The position numbers were made by a program, and so were the translations under genes. Of a DNA stretch of 64,000 nt, positions 24,201-32,936 are shown in pieces. The DNA comes from Vulcanimicrobiota bacterium. GTDB taxonomy: Bacteria; Vulcanimicrobiota; Xenobia; Xenobiales; JADMJV01. The notes under the pieces were generated by a model. The model was given only the letters and a program-made list of their open reading frames with translations, made no database searches and was not told where the DNA came from. The stretch spans positions 186,001-250,000 of the forward strand of contig JAFKGI010000004.1 in the NCBI GenBank assembly GCA_017307785.1. Direction: 5' to 3'. Position 1 is the stretch's first letter; every line of letters begins with the position of its first letter.

Positions 24201-24371
24201 GCGCTCGGTTCCGGTGCACCCACGGGTGTCGGCGCCGCTACCGGTCCCGGCATTGCGCCCACGGGTACCGGCGCGCCTACCGGTCCCGGCATTGCGGCCA
24301 CCCGTGCCGGCGCGCCTACCGGTCTCGGCAATGCACTCACCGGTTCCGGCGCACCCATCCGTCTCGGCAGG
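24201..24371. repeat. 39-bp tandem repeat, about four copies
   Basis: Three clear 39-bp units begin at 24240, 24279 and 24318 (each opening ACCGGTCCCGGCATTG or a close variant), with a degenerate unit before and a partial one after. The period is a multiple of three, and one plus-strand frame would read 13-residue GAPTGxGxA repeats, but no start codon or conserved gene context supports translation. It lies between two convergent genes (the fliF end and the 181-residue protein). Confidence 0.75.
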
Positions 24372-24397
24372 CCCAAGCGCCCAAGCGCCAAGCCCGC

Positions 24398-25966
24398 TCA
24401 GTTCATCGTATTGGTGTCCATAAAGCTGCGCAGCAAACTGGCCGTCTCCTTGGGAGACTGGCGGGCCAGGGCTTCGAGTTTCTCCAGGGTGCGCGGCTGG
24501 GTGGCGGTCTCGGCAGCCGGCGAGGCGGCGCCGTCCTTGTGGAAGTTCAGGTCACACTGAGTGGCCAGACCATCGAACTTGGGCGTCTCCAGCACCGGCT
24601 GGTTGAGGCGCATGCGGCGCTGGCCCACGGTCCAAATGGCCGCCCCCAACCCCAGGGCCCCGGCCAGACCCAGCCAGGCGATGGGTCCGGTAGGAGCGGG
24701 CTGCTCGACCGCCAGCGGAGCCGGGGCAATCGACTTCAGGCCCGCGCTCTCCCGGTGCAGCGGAACCACCGAGGCGGTGATCTTGTCACCCCGCGATTCG
24801 TCCAGACCAATCGAATTGCTGACCAGATCCATAGCCACCTGAGACTGACCCTTCTGCTCGATGAGAACAGCACAGGTGACCCGCTCCAGACGCGGCAGCT
24901 TGAACACCCGCCAGGTGAGAGCCTCGTGAGGACTGCGGCGTACCGCCTCCACCACTTTCTCGTAGGTCTTGGTCTTCTTGGAAGCCCCACCGGCGGAGGA
25001 AGGCTCGTCCGCCTGCTCTTCCATAAAGGTCGTGATCTCCGGCTGGTCCGACTTATAGGTCTCCTTGGAAGTATTCTTCACCACCGGGTCGTCCGAGCCG
25101 GTGCTGTTCTTCACTTCCAGCTGGGAAAAGTCCATCTGCACATTGACGACGGCCAGCGCATTGCCGCGACCATAAGCGGTGTCCAGCATTCGCTGAGCCT
25201 TCCCTTGCATGTAGACTTCCAGCTGCTTCTGCAGCTCGAACTGCATCGAATCCACCACGCCCTCACCGTTCTGGGTCTGCTCGCGGCCGGTCTGATCCAC
25301 CACCGTCACGTCCTGCTGGCGCATGGCCGGCACGGCCCCGGCCACGAACTTGGCGATACCGGTGGCCTGGCGCTGGGGCATATCGTAGCCCGACTGCAGA
25401 GTCAACATCACCGATGCGGTCGGGTGGTTGTTGTCTTCAAAGGCCGAGGATTCGGGAATGGCCAGCTGGACGGTGGCGTTCTCGACCCCCTGCATCGAGC
25501 GCAAAGTGGCTCCCAGACTCAGCTGCAGCTCGGCCTGCTCCTTGGCCAGCGCTTCACGCCGGGAAGGCGTCAGGCCCATCGAATTCAGCTTGGCCGACGG
25601 ATCCTCGTGAGGGATTTGCTCGGCGCTCAGTTGATTGAGCAGCGCCAGGCGCTTTTCCGGAGCCACCGTCAGATTGTCCCCGTCCGGGCTGGGCTGGTGC
25701 TCGATGCCCAACTTGGACAGATACTGCGAACACTCCTGAATCTGGCGCGGCGTCAGCTTGGAAGCGAACAGTTTGACCGGCTCCACCGACTGCTGATGCT
25801 TGCTCAACCCCAGCCAGCCCAGGGCTGCCAGCAGCACCGTCACCAGCACCGCCACCTTGTAGCGGGTAGGCAGGGCGATCAAGCGGGATCGCCAGTCGGT
25901 AGCGGGTTTGCGAGCCGGATGGAGAGCGGCAGAGCGACGGGACGCGGAAGTAACCAGATTGGACAC
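24398..25966 (-). CDS. fliF: Flagellar MS-ring protein FliF
   Basis: FliF builds the membrane MS ring of the flagellar basal body and carries the FliG-binding tail. One helix (VAVLVTVLLAALGWLGLS) precedes the YscJ/FliF domain, with LTPRQIQECSQYLSKLGIEH and then EDPSAKLNSMGLTPSRREAL. The second periplasmic part has AQRMLDTAYGRGNALAVVNV and GLDESRGDKITASVVP; a second helix (AWLGLAGALGLGAAIW) and the cytoplasmic FliG-binding tail (ARQSPKETASLLRSFMD) follow. GTG 25966 with AAAGGAG eight bases upstream is chosen over TTG 25984. The gene is separate from the hook operon at 49-55 kb. Confidence 0.92.
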   Translation of the reverse strand: MSNLVTSASRRSAALHPARKPATDWRSRLIALPTRYKVAVLVTVLLAALGWLGLSKHQQSVEPVKLFASKLTPRQIQECSQYLSKLGIEHQPSPDGDNLTVAPEKRLALLNQLSAEQIPHEDPSAKLNSMGLTPSRREALAKEQAELQLSLGATLRSMQGVENATVQLAIPESSAFEDNNHPTASVMLTLQSGYDMPQRQATGIAKFVAGAVPAMRQQDVTVVDQTGREQTQNGEGVVDSMQFELQKQLEVYMQGKAQRMLDTAYGRGNALAVVNVQMDFSQLEVKNSTGSDDPVVKNTSKETYKSDQPEITTFMEEQADEPSSAGGASKKTKTYEKVVEAVRRSPHEALTWRVFKLPRLERVTCAVLIEQKGQSQVAMDLVSNSIGLDESRGDKITASVVPLHRESAGLKSIAPAPLAVEQPAPTGPIAWLGLAGALGLGAAIWTVGQRRMRLNQPVLETPKFDGLATQCDLNFHKDGAASPAAETATQPRTLEKLEALARQSPKETASLLRSFMDTNTMN

Positions 25967-26139
25967 AGGAAAGCTCCTTTCCAAAAGGCCTCAGAGGGCC
26001 GGGGGGGACAGGCTTACCTTAACCTCGAGTCGTTGCCAAAATGTTGTCGTCTCGTAACATATTAAGACGCGTTAACAACTTTCCGCGCGCATCCGGGCCG
26101 CATGCAGGCGCTCCGCTTCTTCCGCGGAATAACTCTCGG

Positions 26140-28128
26140 ATGAGACGGCGGGGATTTACGCTCCTGGAAATAATGATGGTGTTGCTGATCCTGAGTGTGT
26201 TCAGCGTTCTGGCCATTCAGGGGCTCCATCAGGGCAAAGATAAAGCGGGCGCTCAAGGGCTGGCCTACATCATCAGTGAGGAAATGCGCCGGGCCCGCCA
26301 GGAGGCCATCGCACATCGCCGCCCCACCGCCTTCTGCCTGCCCACCAATGGCGGAACGTCCCCCATCACCCGCTCCTTCTACGTGATGGACGGGGAGTTT
26401 CAGCCGCGCATCGTGCGCTCTCGTAACTTCAAGTCCGAGTTCGCCGGGGCCAATCTTTTCGTCGGCGAATGGAACCTGAGCTCCGGAGGCTGGAGCGCCG
26501 CTCCCCTGGCGGTCAACGGCAGCAAATGGAATTCTTTCGACTTCAGCAACTGGGTCCCCAGCACCAGTTCGGCGCGCAACGACAATTGCTTCGTCTTTCT
26601 ACCCGACGGAACGGTGCGCACCAACGGCATCCCCTCCTTCGAGAATCGCTACCACATCCTGGTCTCGGCCGGTTCGACCGCCTCGGGCGGCAGAACTGGA
26701 GCGCGCCTGACGGGCGCCGGAGAAAGCTACACCATCAGCATCAGCCCGGTGGGCGGCGTCACGCTCAGCAGCGGGATCCTGAACGAAAACGGCTCTTCCG
26801 GCGGACGCGGCAACTACGCCTCTTCGGTCAACTTTACGGCGCCGCATCCGGACACGATCGCTCTGATCGATCCCGATCCACTGCCGGGCAATCCCGCTCT
26901 CTTCCCCAAGCCCAACCCGGCCAATCTGCCGTCCACCACCCCTCCTCCCCATGCTTTGATCACCAAGGACCAGTATGTGAGCCTGCACATGGAGGCCAAG
27001 TCCGATTCAGGAGAGCAGCTTTTCTGCGCCTGGAAGATCGTCGCCCCCATTCCGGTCGACGGAGATGGAAACCAGAATCCCGGCGCTTTCTCCCTGAAAG
27101 GAGACACCAGTTCCGGCAGCTCCGGCGCCGGCGGGCGCATGGAGTGGGACCAGAACCTGCGCGGCGGCGTCGGAGCCTGGAAGACCGACTGGCAGTGGCG
27201 CCCTCCCGTCAAAGCCCGGGCCGGGGAAGTCTACACCCTGCAGTGCGAAGTCCAGAACGTCAACGGCGGCAACCCCAAGGTCGAGATCAAGCGTCTCGAG
27301 ATTCGCCCCCCGGGCCGTATCCTATTTCAAAGCAACCGCGCCAACCCCGGGCCGGGCATCTACACCATGGATGAATCCGGCCAGCGCGAGCGCATCTACC
27401 TGCCCGGTTACGCCGAACCGAGCGCCACCGTGGACGGCCAGCGCATCGTGTGCGTCAACGCCACCAATCACCAGCTGATCCTGCACACCCCGCTCGACCC
27501 GAATAACAACATCGTGCTCCAGGCCAGCGGTGCCCACCTGCCCTCGATTTCTCCCAACGGAAACCTGGTGGCTTTCTATCGGGATAGCGGCAGCGGACTG
27601 CAGCTTTGCGTCATGAAAGCGGGCCTGGGCGCCACACCCTATGATATCGCGGCACCCGCTCCGCCGAATCCTCTCGAGACGGTCAAGCTTTCTTGGAGCG
27701 ACGACGGCCGCACGCTTTATTTTCCTAATGGACCGCACCTGGCCTCGCGGGAGCTACCGCTGCTCTCAGGTGGCCGGCCCGACGTCGTCTCCGGCGCATC
27801 CAATCCGGCCGTGCTCGACAGCTATTCCAGCGCCTGCAACATTTCGTCTTCCACCACCGTCAACGGCATGCTGATCGTGACCGACAACTACAGCGCCTAC
27901 GACCCCTGGATCACGCGGGGTAACAGCAACGAACTCTACCTTTCGGTGGGAGACGAGGATGCTTCGGTGGAGCGCAATCCCCGCGGTGGCCAGTTCATGG
28001 TGACCCACCGCGCCCTCACCGACCCCGATCGCCAGCTGCACATCGTCGATGTGACCGGCACCACCGGCAGCCGCAACCCCGCTATCACCAGTGAGGGCAG
28101 CAACTTTCATCCCGTCTGGACCAAATGA
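26140..28128 (+). CDS. Type IV prepilin-like protein fused to a TolB-like propeller
   Basis: MRRRGFTLLEIMMVLLILSV is a canonical class III (prepilin) signal with the G/F cleavage site and Glu5. A GspH-like pseudopilin body follows to about residue 160. From about residue 390 the protein has repeated WD40/TolB-type blades (GRILFQSNRANPGPGIYTMD, LPSISPNGNLVAFYRDSGSG, SWSDDGRTLYFPNG), which bind peptides or partners in TolB. At 662 residues it is far longer than a usual minor pilin. The stop overlaps the next prepilin gene by 4 bp (ATGA). Confidence 0.85.
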   Translation: MRRRGFTLLEIMMVLLILSVFSVLAIQGLHQGKDKAGAQGLAYIISEEMRRARQEAIAHRRPTAFCLPTNGGTSPITRSFYVMDGEFQPRIVRSRNFKSEFAGANLFVGEWNLSSGGWSAAPLAVNGSKWNSFDFSNWVPSTSSARNDNCFVFLPDGTVRTNGIPSFENRYHILVSAGSTASGGRTGARLTGAGESYTISISPVGGVTLSSGILNENGSSGGRGNYASSVNFTAPHPDTIALIDPDPLPGNPALFPKPNPANLPSTTPPPHALITKDQYVSLHMEAKSDSGEQLFCAWKIVAPIPVDGDGNQNPGAFSLKGDTSSGSSGAGGRMEWDQNLRGGVGAWKTDWQWRPPVKARAGEVYTLQCEVQNVNGGNPKVEIKRLEIRPPGRILFQSNRANPGPGIYTMDESGQRERIYLPGYAEPSATVDGQRIVCVNATNHQLILHTPLDPNNNIVLQASGAHLPSISPNGNLVAFYRDSGSGLQLCVMKAGLGATPYDIAAPAPPNPLETVKLSWSDDGRTLYFPNGPHLASRELPLLSGGRPDVVSGASNPAVLDSYSSACNISSSTTVNGMLIVTDNYSAYDPWITRGNSNELYLSVGDEDASVERNPRGGQFMVTHRALTDPDRQLHIVDVTGTTGSRNPAITSEGSNFHPVWTK

Positions 28129-28961
28129 AACAGCGGGGTCTCACCCTGGCCGAGGCCATCGTCGCCATCTTTGTCATGTTGGCCGGCGTGGTGGTCATGG
28201 TTCGCCTCTTTCACACCAGCCTGCGCTACCAGACGCTGGTGGACAATCAGTCCACCGCCATGCTGCTGGCCGAGCGAGAGCTGGAAAGGGTGCGCGGCTG
28301 GAGTCGAAAGGTCCACACCAGTCCGGGAGCCAGCAACGACTTCAACGCTTTCTCGGCCGACAACTACCCGGGCAAAATCGCTTTTGAAGAGAACGGCTTT
28401 CAAGTTCAGACGACGGCGGTGGCCCACGATCTCTACAGTCCCTGCTCGCTGTTTGAGCAGCTCTACACCAATCCCGGCGACCGGCGGGTCATGCGTCGGG
28501 CCATTCGCAAAGTGACGGTCACCGTCCGCTGGGGCTGGGATCCCTACAAAAATGCACCTCTCCAACACGAGTTGACCAGCTTGATCGGCTGGCCCACTCC
28601 CAAAGTCAATCTGCCCACGCTGCCGGCCACGCCCGCGGTTTCCGGCACCGGCAGCTCGATTCCACGCGGAGGCCCCATGCCGGTCACGGTTTCGGCCGTC
28701 AATCAGGACGGCTTCGAACTGGCCGATCTGTTCTACGGCTACATCGTGCAGCCCGGTCCGGGCAACGGAGGCGGTGGCTTCGGGTCTGTCCAGGACGCCC
28801 GCGACGGACGCTCGGCCACCCTGCACAACTACATTCTGAGTGGATCCGTCCCGCCGGTGGTGACGGGCTACGGCGTGGGCAATTGCGATCTGCGGGCCCG
28901 CGCCCGCTACCGCGGCTACTTTGTGGAGGGGGTCAAGAGCGACATTGATATGCTCCCCTAA
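28125..28961 (+). CDS. Minor pseudopilin, PilV/GspI-like
   Basis: MKQRGLTLAEAIVAIFVMLA gives a prepilin peptidase site (RG/LTLAE) and the hydrophobic spine helix. The 278-residue body has a YRYQTLV...STAMLLAERELERVR section typical of PilV/GspI. The C-terminal half has glycine-rich loops (PGPGNGGGGFGSV) and ends near VEGVKSDIDMLP. It starts with ATGA coupling to the propeller prepilin and overlaps the following gene by 17 bp. Likely assembled at the tip of a type IV pilus or type II secretion pseudopilus; no other pilus motor gene is in the window. Confidence 0.85.
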   Translation: MKQRGLTLAEAIVAIFVMLAGVVVMVRLFHTSLRYQTLVDNQSTAMLLAERELERVRGWSRKVHTSPGASNDFNAFSADNYPGKIAFEENGFQVQTTAVAHDLYSPCSLFEQLYTNPGDRRVMRRAIRKVTVTVRWGWDPYKNAPLQHELTSLIGWPTPKVNLPTLPATPAVSGTGSSIPRGGPMPVTVSAVNQDGFELADLFYGYIVQPGPGNGGGGFGSVQDARDGRSATLHNYILSGSVPPVVTGYGVGNCDLRARARYRGYFVEGVKSDIDMLP

Positions 28962-29478
28962 GCGCGCCTTCACCCTGCTGGAAAGTCTGATCACGGTTTT
29001 TCTGGTCATGCTGGTCTTTGGTCTGGTGGCGGAACTGCTGATCGGCGCTTTTCGGGTGACCCGCTTCGAGCGCAGCAAGGGAGAGGCGGCCGAGGCGGCC
29101 CAGTTGGCGCTGACCCGCATCTGCTGTGAAGTCCGGGAGTCGTGCAAAGTGGAGGTCAATGCGGCCAAGAACCAGTTGACGCTGACCAAATTCGACGTCA
29201 GCAAGACCGACCTGGCCCGCTTCGAGGCCAACCGCTTCCAGCACATCCTGACCGTGCGCTACTATACCGACACCAACTCGACCCTGCTGCGCGACGTGCA
29301 GCAGGGGGCCACCACCGACACGCACGTGGTGGCCGACGGCATTCAGGGCACCCGCTTCGAGTTTATCGACGACGACATCCATCAGAATTTGCTGACCACC
29401 CTTTCCATCTCGGTCAAAGGTCAGATCAAGTCGATTTCCAGCGAGGTGGCGCCCATGGCGTTCTTTACCAGTCCATGA
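28945..29478 (+). CDS. Minor pseudopilin, PilW/GspJ-like
   Basis: The N-terminus reads SPKRAFTLLESLITVFLVML, a prepilin signal with Glu5. The body (LALTRICCEVRESCKVEV, VADGIQGTRFEFIDDD) matches the size and strand plan of PilW/GspJ. No ATG is available in frame; TTG 28945, inside the previous gene, is the best start, giving 177 residues. The next gene starts with ATGA overlap. It is part of the four-gene minor pilin set. Confidence 0.82.
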   Translation: MICSPKRAFTLLESLITVFLVMLVFGLVAELLIGAFRVTRFERSKGEAAEAAQLALTRICCEVRESCKVEVNAAKNQLTLTKFDVSKTDLARFEANRFQHILTVRYYTDTNSTLLRDVQQGATTDTHVVADGIQGTRFEFIDDDIHQNLLTTLSISVKGQIKSISSEVAPMAFFTSP

Positions 29479-30005
29479 AGACGCGTCAGCGCGGCATCCT
29501 GCTGGTCACGGCCCTGATGGTCTGCATTGTCTTGCTGCTGATCGGCATGGGCCTGCTGGGCAGTCAGGCCAGTCGCTACGAAGCGGCCCGCCAGAGCACC
29601 TGCATTTCCCAGGCCCGCCAACTGGCGCTGGCCGGGCTGGAGGATGCGCGCATGAAGCTGGAGATGGACATCAACTTCCCGCCGCCTCCCGGACCCCAGC
29701 AAGAGCTGTTTTCCTATTCCGAACTGCTGGTGAACGATCCCGACCCCAATCGCTGGGGCACCTACACGGTGGTGGTGGACATGACTTACGCCAACGACAT
29801 TCCCTATCCGCCACCCACCACCGTCACCGGCCACTACATCGCCGTCACCTCGGTCGGCACCGTCGGTCCCACCATCAAGCCGATCGCTCAGTACCGCCTG
29901 CGGGCCGAGATCGACAATCAGGAGAGTGGACGCCCGCCCGTTGCCGGTCTGACCACCAATCGTTTTTTCCGCTACACCCACATCGAAGATGAGGAAATGC
30001 CCTGA
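29475..30005 (+). CDS. PilX/GspK-like pilus assembly protein
   Basis: MKTRQRGILLVTALMVCIVL is the start typical of PilX/GspK proteins (RQRGxxLVxxL) and is followed by QARQLALAGLEDARMKLEMD, the conserved A-G-x-E-x-A helix. The protein has 176 residues with a proline-rich middle (INFPPPPGPQQELF) and ends HIEDEEMP. It is the last of the four coupled prepilin genes. In GspK the Glu5 is missing, and here too the position after the processing glycine lacks it (ILLVT). Confidence 0.8.
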   Translation: MKTRQRGILLVTALMVCIVLLLIGMGLLGSQASRYEAARQSTCISQARQLALAGLEDARMKLEMDINFPPPPGPQQELFSYSELLVNDPDPNRWGTYTVVVDMTYANDIPYPPPTTVTGHYIAVTSVGTVGPTIKPIAQYRLRAEIDNQESGRPPVAGLTTNRFFRYTHIEDEEMP

Positions 30006-30041
30006 AAAGGTCAGGCCTTTTGGCAAGGAGAAGGCGGGCCC

Positions 30042-30743
30042 ATGCTGCTATCCATCATCGTCCCCGTCTTCAATGAAGAAACCAGTGTGGTCGAAGTCGT
30101 CGAGCGTCTGCTGGCCCTCCCGCTGCCGGAAGGCCTGACCACCGAGATTATCGTGGTGGACGATGGTTCTACCGACGGAACTACCCGTATTTTGCAGGGT
30201 TTTGCCAGCAATCCGGCGCTCAAAATTCACTACTCGGTGCTGAACTTTGGCAAGGGAGTGGCCGTGCGCGTTGGTCTGCGCTATGCCCAGGGGGACATCG
30301 TGGCCATCCAGGATGCGGATTTGGAATACGATCCCGACCATTTGCTGGAGCTGATCAAACCGATTCGCGAAGGCCGCACCGACGTCGTCTACGGCTCGCG
30401 CTATCTGGGCACCAATCAGGGAATGGTGGTACTGCAGAATTTAGGCAACCGGATCCTGACGGCCTTTTGTAACTTGCTGTATGGCACCAAGTTGACCGAC
30501 ACCTACACTTGCTACAAGATCATGACCCGGGAAGTGGCCGCCGAGATGTCGCGAGTGTTGACCGCGCGCGGCTTTGAGCTGGAAGCGGAAATCACCGCTC
30601 GCTTGCTGCTGATGGGCAAGAAGCCGCTGGAACTCCCCATTCGCTACCTGGCCCGCACCCGCAGTCAGGGCAAAAAGATCCGCGCCCGCGACGGCTTCAA
30701 AGGCCTGTGGTGGACACTGCGCATCAAGATCTTCGGGTCATAG
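30042..30743 (+). CDS. Family 2 glycosyltransferase, dolichyl-phosphate mannose synthase-like
   Basis: A 233-residue GT-A enzyme: MLLSIIVPVFNEETSVVEVV at the start, VVDDGSTDGTTRIL for nucleotide binding, NFGKGVAVRVGLRYAQGDIV, and the metal-binding DADLEYDP. GYGSRYLG-like and ITARLLLMGKKPLELPIRYL follow. There is no C-terminal membrane helix. It probably transfers a sugar to a lipid or polyprenyl phosphate. AAGGAGAAGG lies upstream of ATG 30042, 36 bp after the pilin set, so glycan modification of pili is conceivable. It overlaps the convergent hydrolase by 6 bp. Confidence 0.88.
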   Translation: MLLSIIVPVFNEETSVVEVVERLLALPLPEGLTTEIIVVDDGSTDGTTRILQGFASNPALKIHYSVLNFGKGVAVRVGLRYAQGDIVAIQDADLEYDPDHLLELIKPIREGRTDVVYGSRYLGTNQGMVVLQNLGNRILTAFCNLLYGTKLTDTYTCYKIMTREVAAEMSRVLTARGFELEAEITARLLLMGKKPLELPIRYLARTRSQGKKIRARDGFKGLWWTLRIKIFGS

Positions 30744-31397
30744 CCCTTCGAACCAGCTCAAGGTTCGGTTCCAACCGTCTTCCCAGTCCTGGGGGCGCAT
30801 GAAGTGATCGGACTCAGGATATTCCTGATACTCAAATTGCCCCTGCACCTCCGCCTTTAGGTGGGCCAGGAAATCGCGGGCCGGTCCCGCACCCACGTGC
30901 TGATCCACGCCGCCGTTCCAGGCCAGCAGGCGCAACGACCGATAGGACTCCAGATGCTCGTAAGGGCGGCACCAGCTAGGATCGGCCAGGATGGCGGCGA
31001 TGGTGCGAATGCGCGGCTCGTAGTGAGGCACCGCGTAAGCCAGCAGACCCCCGAAGGAAATGCCGGCCAGACCGAAGGGCCCGAAGCCCTCCCCTTCCAG
31101 CCAGTCGATCAGCAGGGGCAGTTCGGCCAGCGAGGGGCGCAGCAACTTGGCCACCTGCTCGAGCAGCGGCCCGCGATTGACAAAGCCCCGCAGATCCGGC
31201 ATGCGCCGCCCGCCGTGACCGGCCGCGTCCACGCCCAAAGCCAGAAAGCCGCGCTGGGCCAGAGACTCTAGTTCGCGGCGATGGGTTTCTTTCTCGGTGT
31301 GCAGGCCGTGATAAAAGAGCACGGTCGGCCGCGGCCGGCCATCTTTGGCGATGGCCAGCAGCGGAATGCCCGCGAAGCTGAAGCTACGCTCGAACAC
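30738..31397 (-). CDS. Alpha/beta hydrolase
   Basis: A 219-residue enzyme with a standard fold: oxyanion-side VLFYHGLHTEKETHRRELES, strand LALGVDAAGHGGR, nucleophile elbow GLAGISFGGLLAYA with Ser in GISFGG, acid in WNGGVDQHVGA and His in YPESDHFMRPQDW. It resembles small dienelactone-hydrolase or YtmA-like peptidases of the fold, but substrate is unknown. It starts inside the 3' end of the acyl-CoA ligase gene (14-bp overlap), so the two are cotranscribed and may act on the same acyl compounds. Confidence 0.88.
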   Translation of the reverse strand: MFERSFSFAGIPLLAIAKDGRPRPTVLFYHGLHTEKETHRRELESLAQRGFLALGVDAAGHGGRRMPDLRGFVNRGPLLEQVAKLLRPSLAELPLLIDWLEGEGFGPFGLAGISFGGLLAYAVPHYEPRIRTIAAILADPSWCRPYEHLESYRSLRLLAWNGGVDQHVGAGPARDFLAHLKAEVQGQFEYQEYPESDHFMRPQDWEDGWNRTLSWFEGL

Positions 31398-32844
31398 TTT
31401 CCATCAGCATCCGTTTCAGGACTTTGCCGGCCGCGCTCTTGGGCAGCGAATCCATCACGACGTATTCTTTGGGGATTTTGTATTTGGCCAGCGTCTTTTG
31501 GATGTGCTCCACCAGCTGGACCTCATCGTGCTCGCCAGCCTGCTTGAGCACCAGGTAAGCGCGTCCGACTTCACCCCACTTGGGATGGGGCACGCCCACC
31601 ACGGCCACTTCGGCGATGTTGGGATGGGTCAAGATGACTTCCTCGATTTCGGCCGGGAAGACGTTCTCGCCGCCCGAGATGAACATCTCTTTGCGCCGTC
31701 CGCAGATGTAGTAGAAGCCATCGGCGTCGCGATAAGCCAGGTCACCGGTGGCCAGCCAGCCGTCCTGCACCACCTGAGCGGTTTCGTTGGGCTTGTTCCA
31801 GTAGCCGGACATCACGTGCTCGCCGCGCACGTGCAGCTCGCCGGCCACGCCCACGGCCACTTCCTTGCCGTCTTCGCCGGTCAGTTTGACCTCGATACCG
31901 GGCAGCGGCACGCCCACCGTGCCGGAGCGTTTCTGGGCGTCTTCGAAGCTGACGCCGAAGGTATTGGGGCCGGCTTCGGTCAGACCGTAGCCCTGAATCA
32001 GCGGAATGCCTTCGTTCCAGTAGGCTTCAAAGAGCGTCTTGGGACAGGGAGCGCCGCCGCTGATCCATTTGCGCACCAGGGCTACGCGGCTGCGCGAAAA
32101 GCCCGGAGCCTGTCGCAGCATTTCATACATGGTGGGCACCAAAAAGACGAAGGTACAACGTTCTTGCTCGATGACCTCCAGCGATTTGACCGGGTCGAAG
32201 TTGCCCGGCAGCACCAGCGTGCCGCCCAGACAGAGCAGGGGAGTGGCGCACACGTTGAGGCCGCCGGTATGGAACATAGGCGTGAAGACGGGGGCGATGT
32301 CGTCGGGGGACAGTCCCCAGCCGCCAATGGTGTTCCAGGCGTTGGCCTGCATGGAGCGGTGGGTGAGCACGGCGCCTTTGGGCACGCCGGTCGTGCCGCC
32401 GGTGTAGAAGATGGCCAGGGCTGCATCTGGGGAGACGCGTGGCAACTCGACCGGATCGGCGCTCAAGGTCTGCAGGCTGAAAATCGACTGCGCTTCCAGC
32501 GTTTCGCCGCCGGCCAGGCCGGGCTCCACGAAGGTGATTTTGGGCTGACAGTCGGCCACGATCTTTTCCAGCTCCTGGGGGGTCAGGCGCCAGTTGAGGG
32601 GCACCAGACAGGCGCCCAGCAGGCCGCAGGCCAGGAACAATTCCAGAATTTCCGGGCGGTTCTGCGAGTAGACGGCCACCCGGTCGCCTTCCTTCACGCC
32701 CAGCGAAGCCAGACGGTAGGCCTGCAGGTGCGAGGCGCGCTGCAGATCCTGGTAAGTGAAGCTGACGCCCGAGACGCGGTCGATCAGGGCGACTTTGTTG
32801 GGCCGGATGTGTGCGTGTGTTTCGATCCAACGGTTGACATACAT
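31384..32844 (-). CDS. Acyl-CoA synthetase (AMP-forming)
   Basis: A 486-residue ANL-superfamily enzyme that activates a carboxylic acid to acyl-AMP and then acyl-CoA. The ATP-binding P-loop is IFYTGGTTGVPKGAVLTH; further motifs are IQGYGLTEAGPNTFG, GWLATGDLAYRDADGFYYIC, GRRKEMFISGGENVFPAEIE and the catalytic lysine in KSAAGKVLKRML. ATG 32844 has GGAGGAACATCCCC upstream and gives the usual start MYVNRWIETHAH. Length and motifs fit medium/long-chain fatty acid ligases; chain length cannot be read. Confidence 0.93.
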   Translation of the reverse strand: MYVNRWIETHAHIRPNKVALIDRVSGVSFTYQDLQRASHLQAYRLASLGVKEGDRVAVYSQNRPEILELFLACGLLGACLVPLNWRLTPQELEKIVADCQPKITFVEPGLAGGETLEAQSIFSLQTLSADPVELPRVSPDAALAIFYTGGTTGVPKGAVLTHRSMQANAWNTIGGWGLSPDDIAPVFTPMFHTGGLNVCATPLLCLGGTLVLPGNFDPVKSLEVIEQERCTFVFLVPTMYEMLRQAPGFSRSRVALVRKWISGGAPCPKTLFEAYWNEGIPLIQGYGLTEAGPNTFGVSFEDAQKRSGTVGVPLPGIEVKLTGEDGKEVAVGVAGELHVRGEHVMSGYWNKPNETAQVVQDGWLATGDLAYRDADGFYYICGRRKEMFISGGENVFPAEIEEVILTHPNIAEVAVVGVPHPKWGEVGRAYLVLKQAGEHDEVQLVEHIQKTLAKYKIPKEYVVMDSLPKSAAGKVLKRMLMESVRA

Positions 32845-32936
32845 GGGGATGTTCCTCCAGGCGTGTTGTGACTCACCTAAAATAAGGCTTTCTCGTTGCA
32901 AAGGGATTTCACCTGAAGCGCGTGTAGCCTCCCTGC

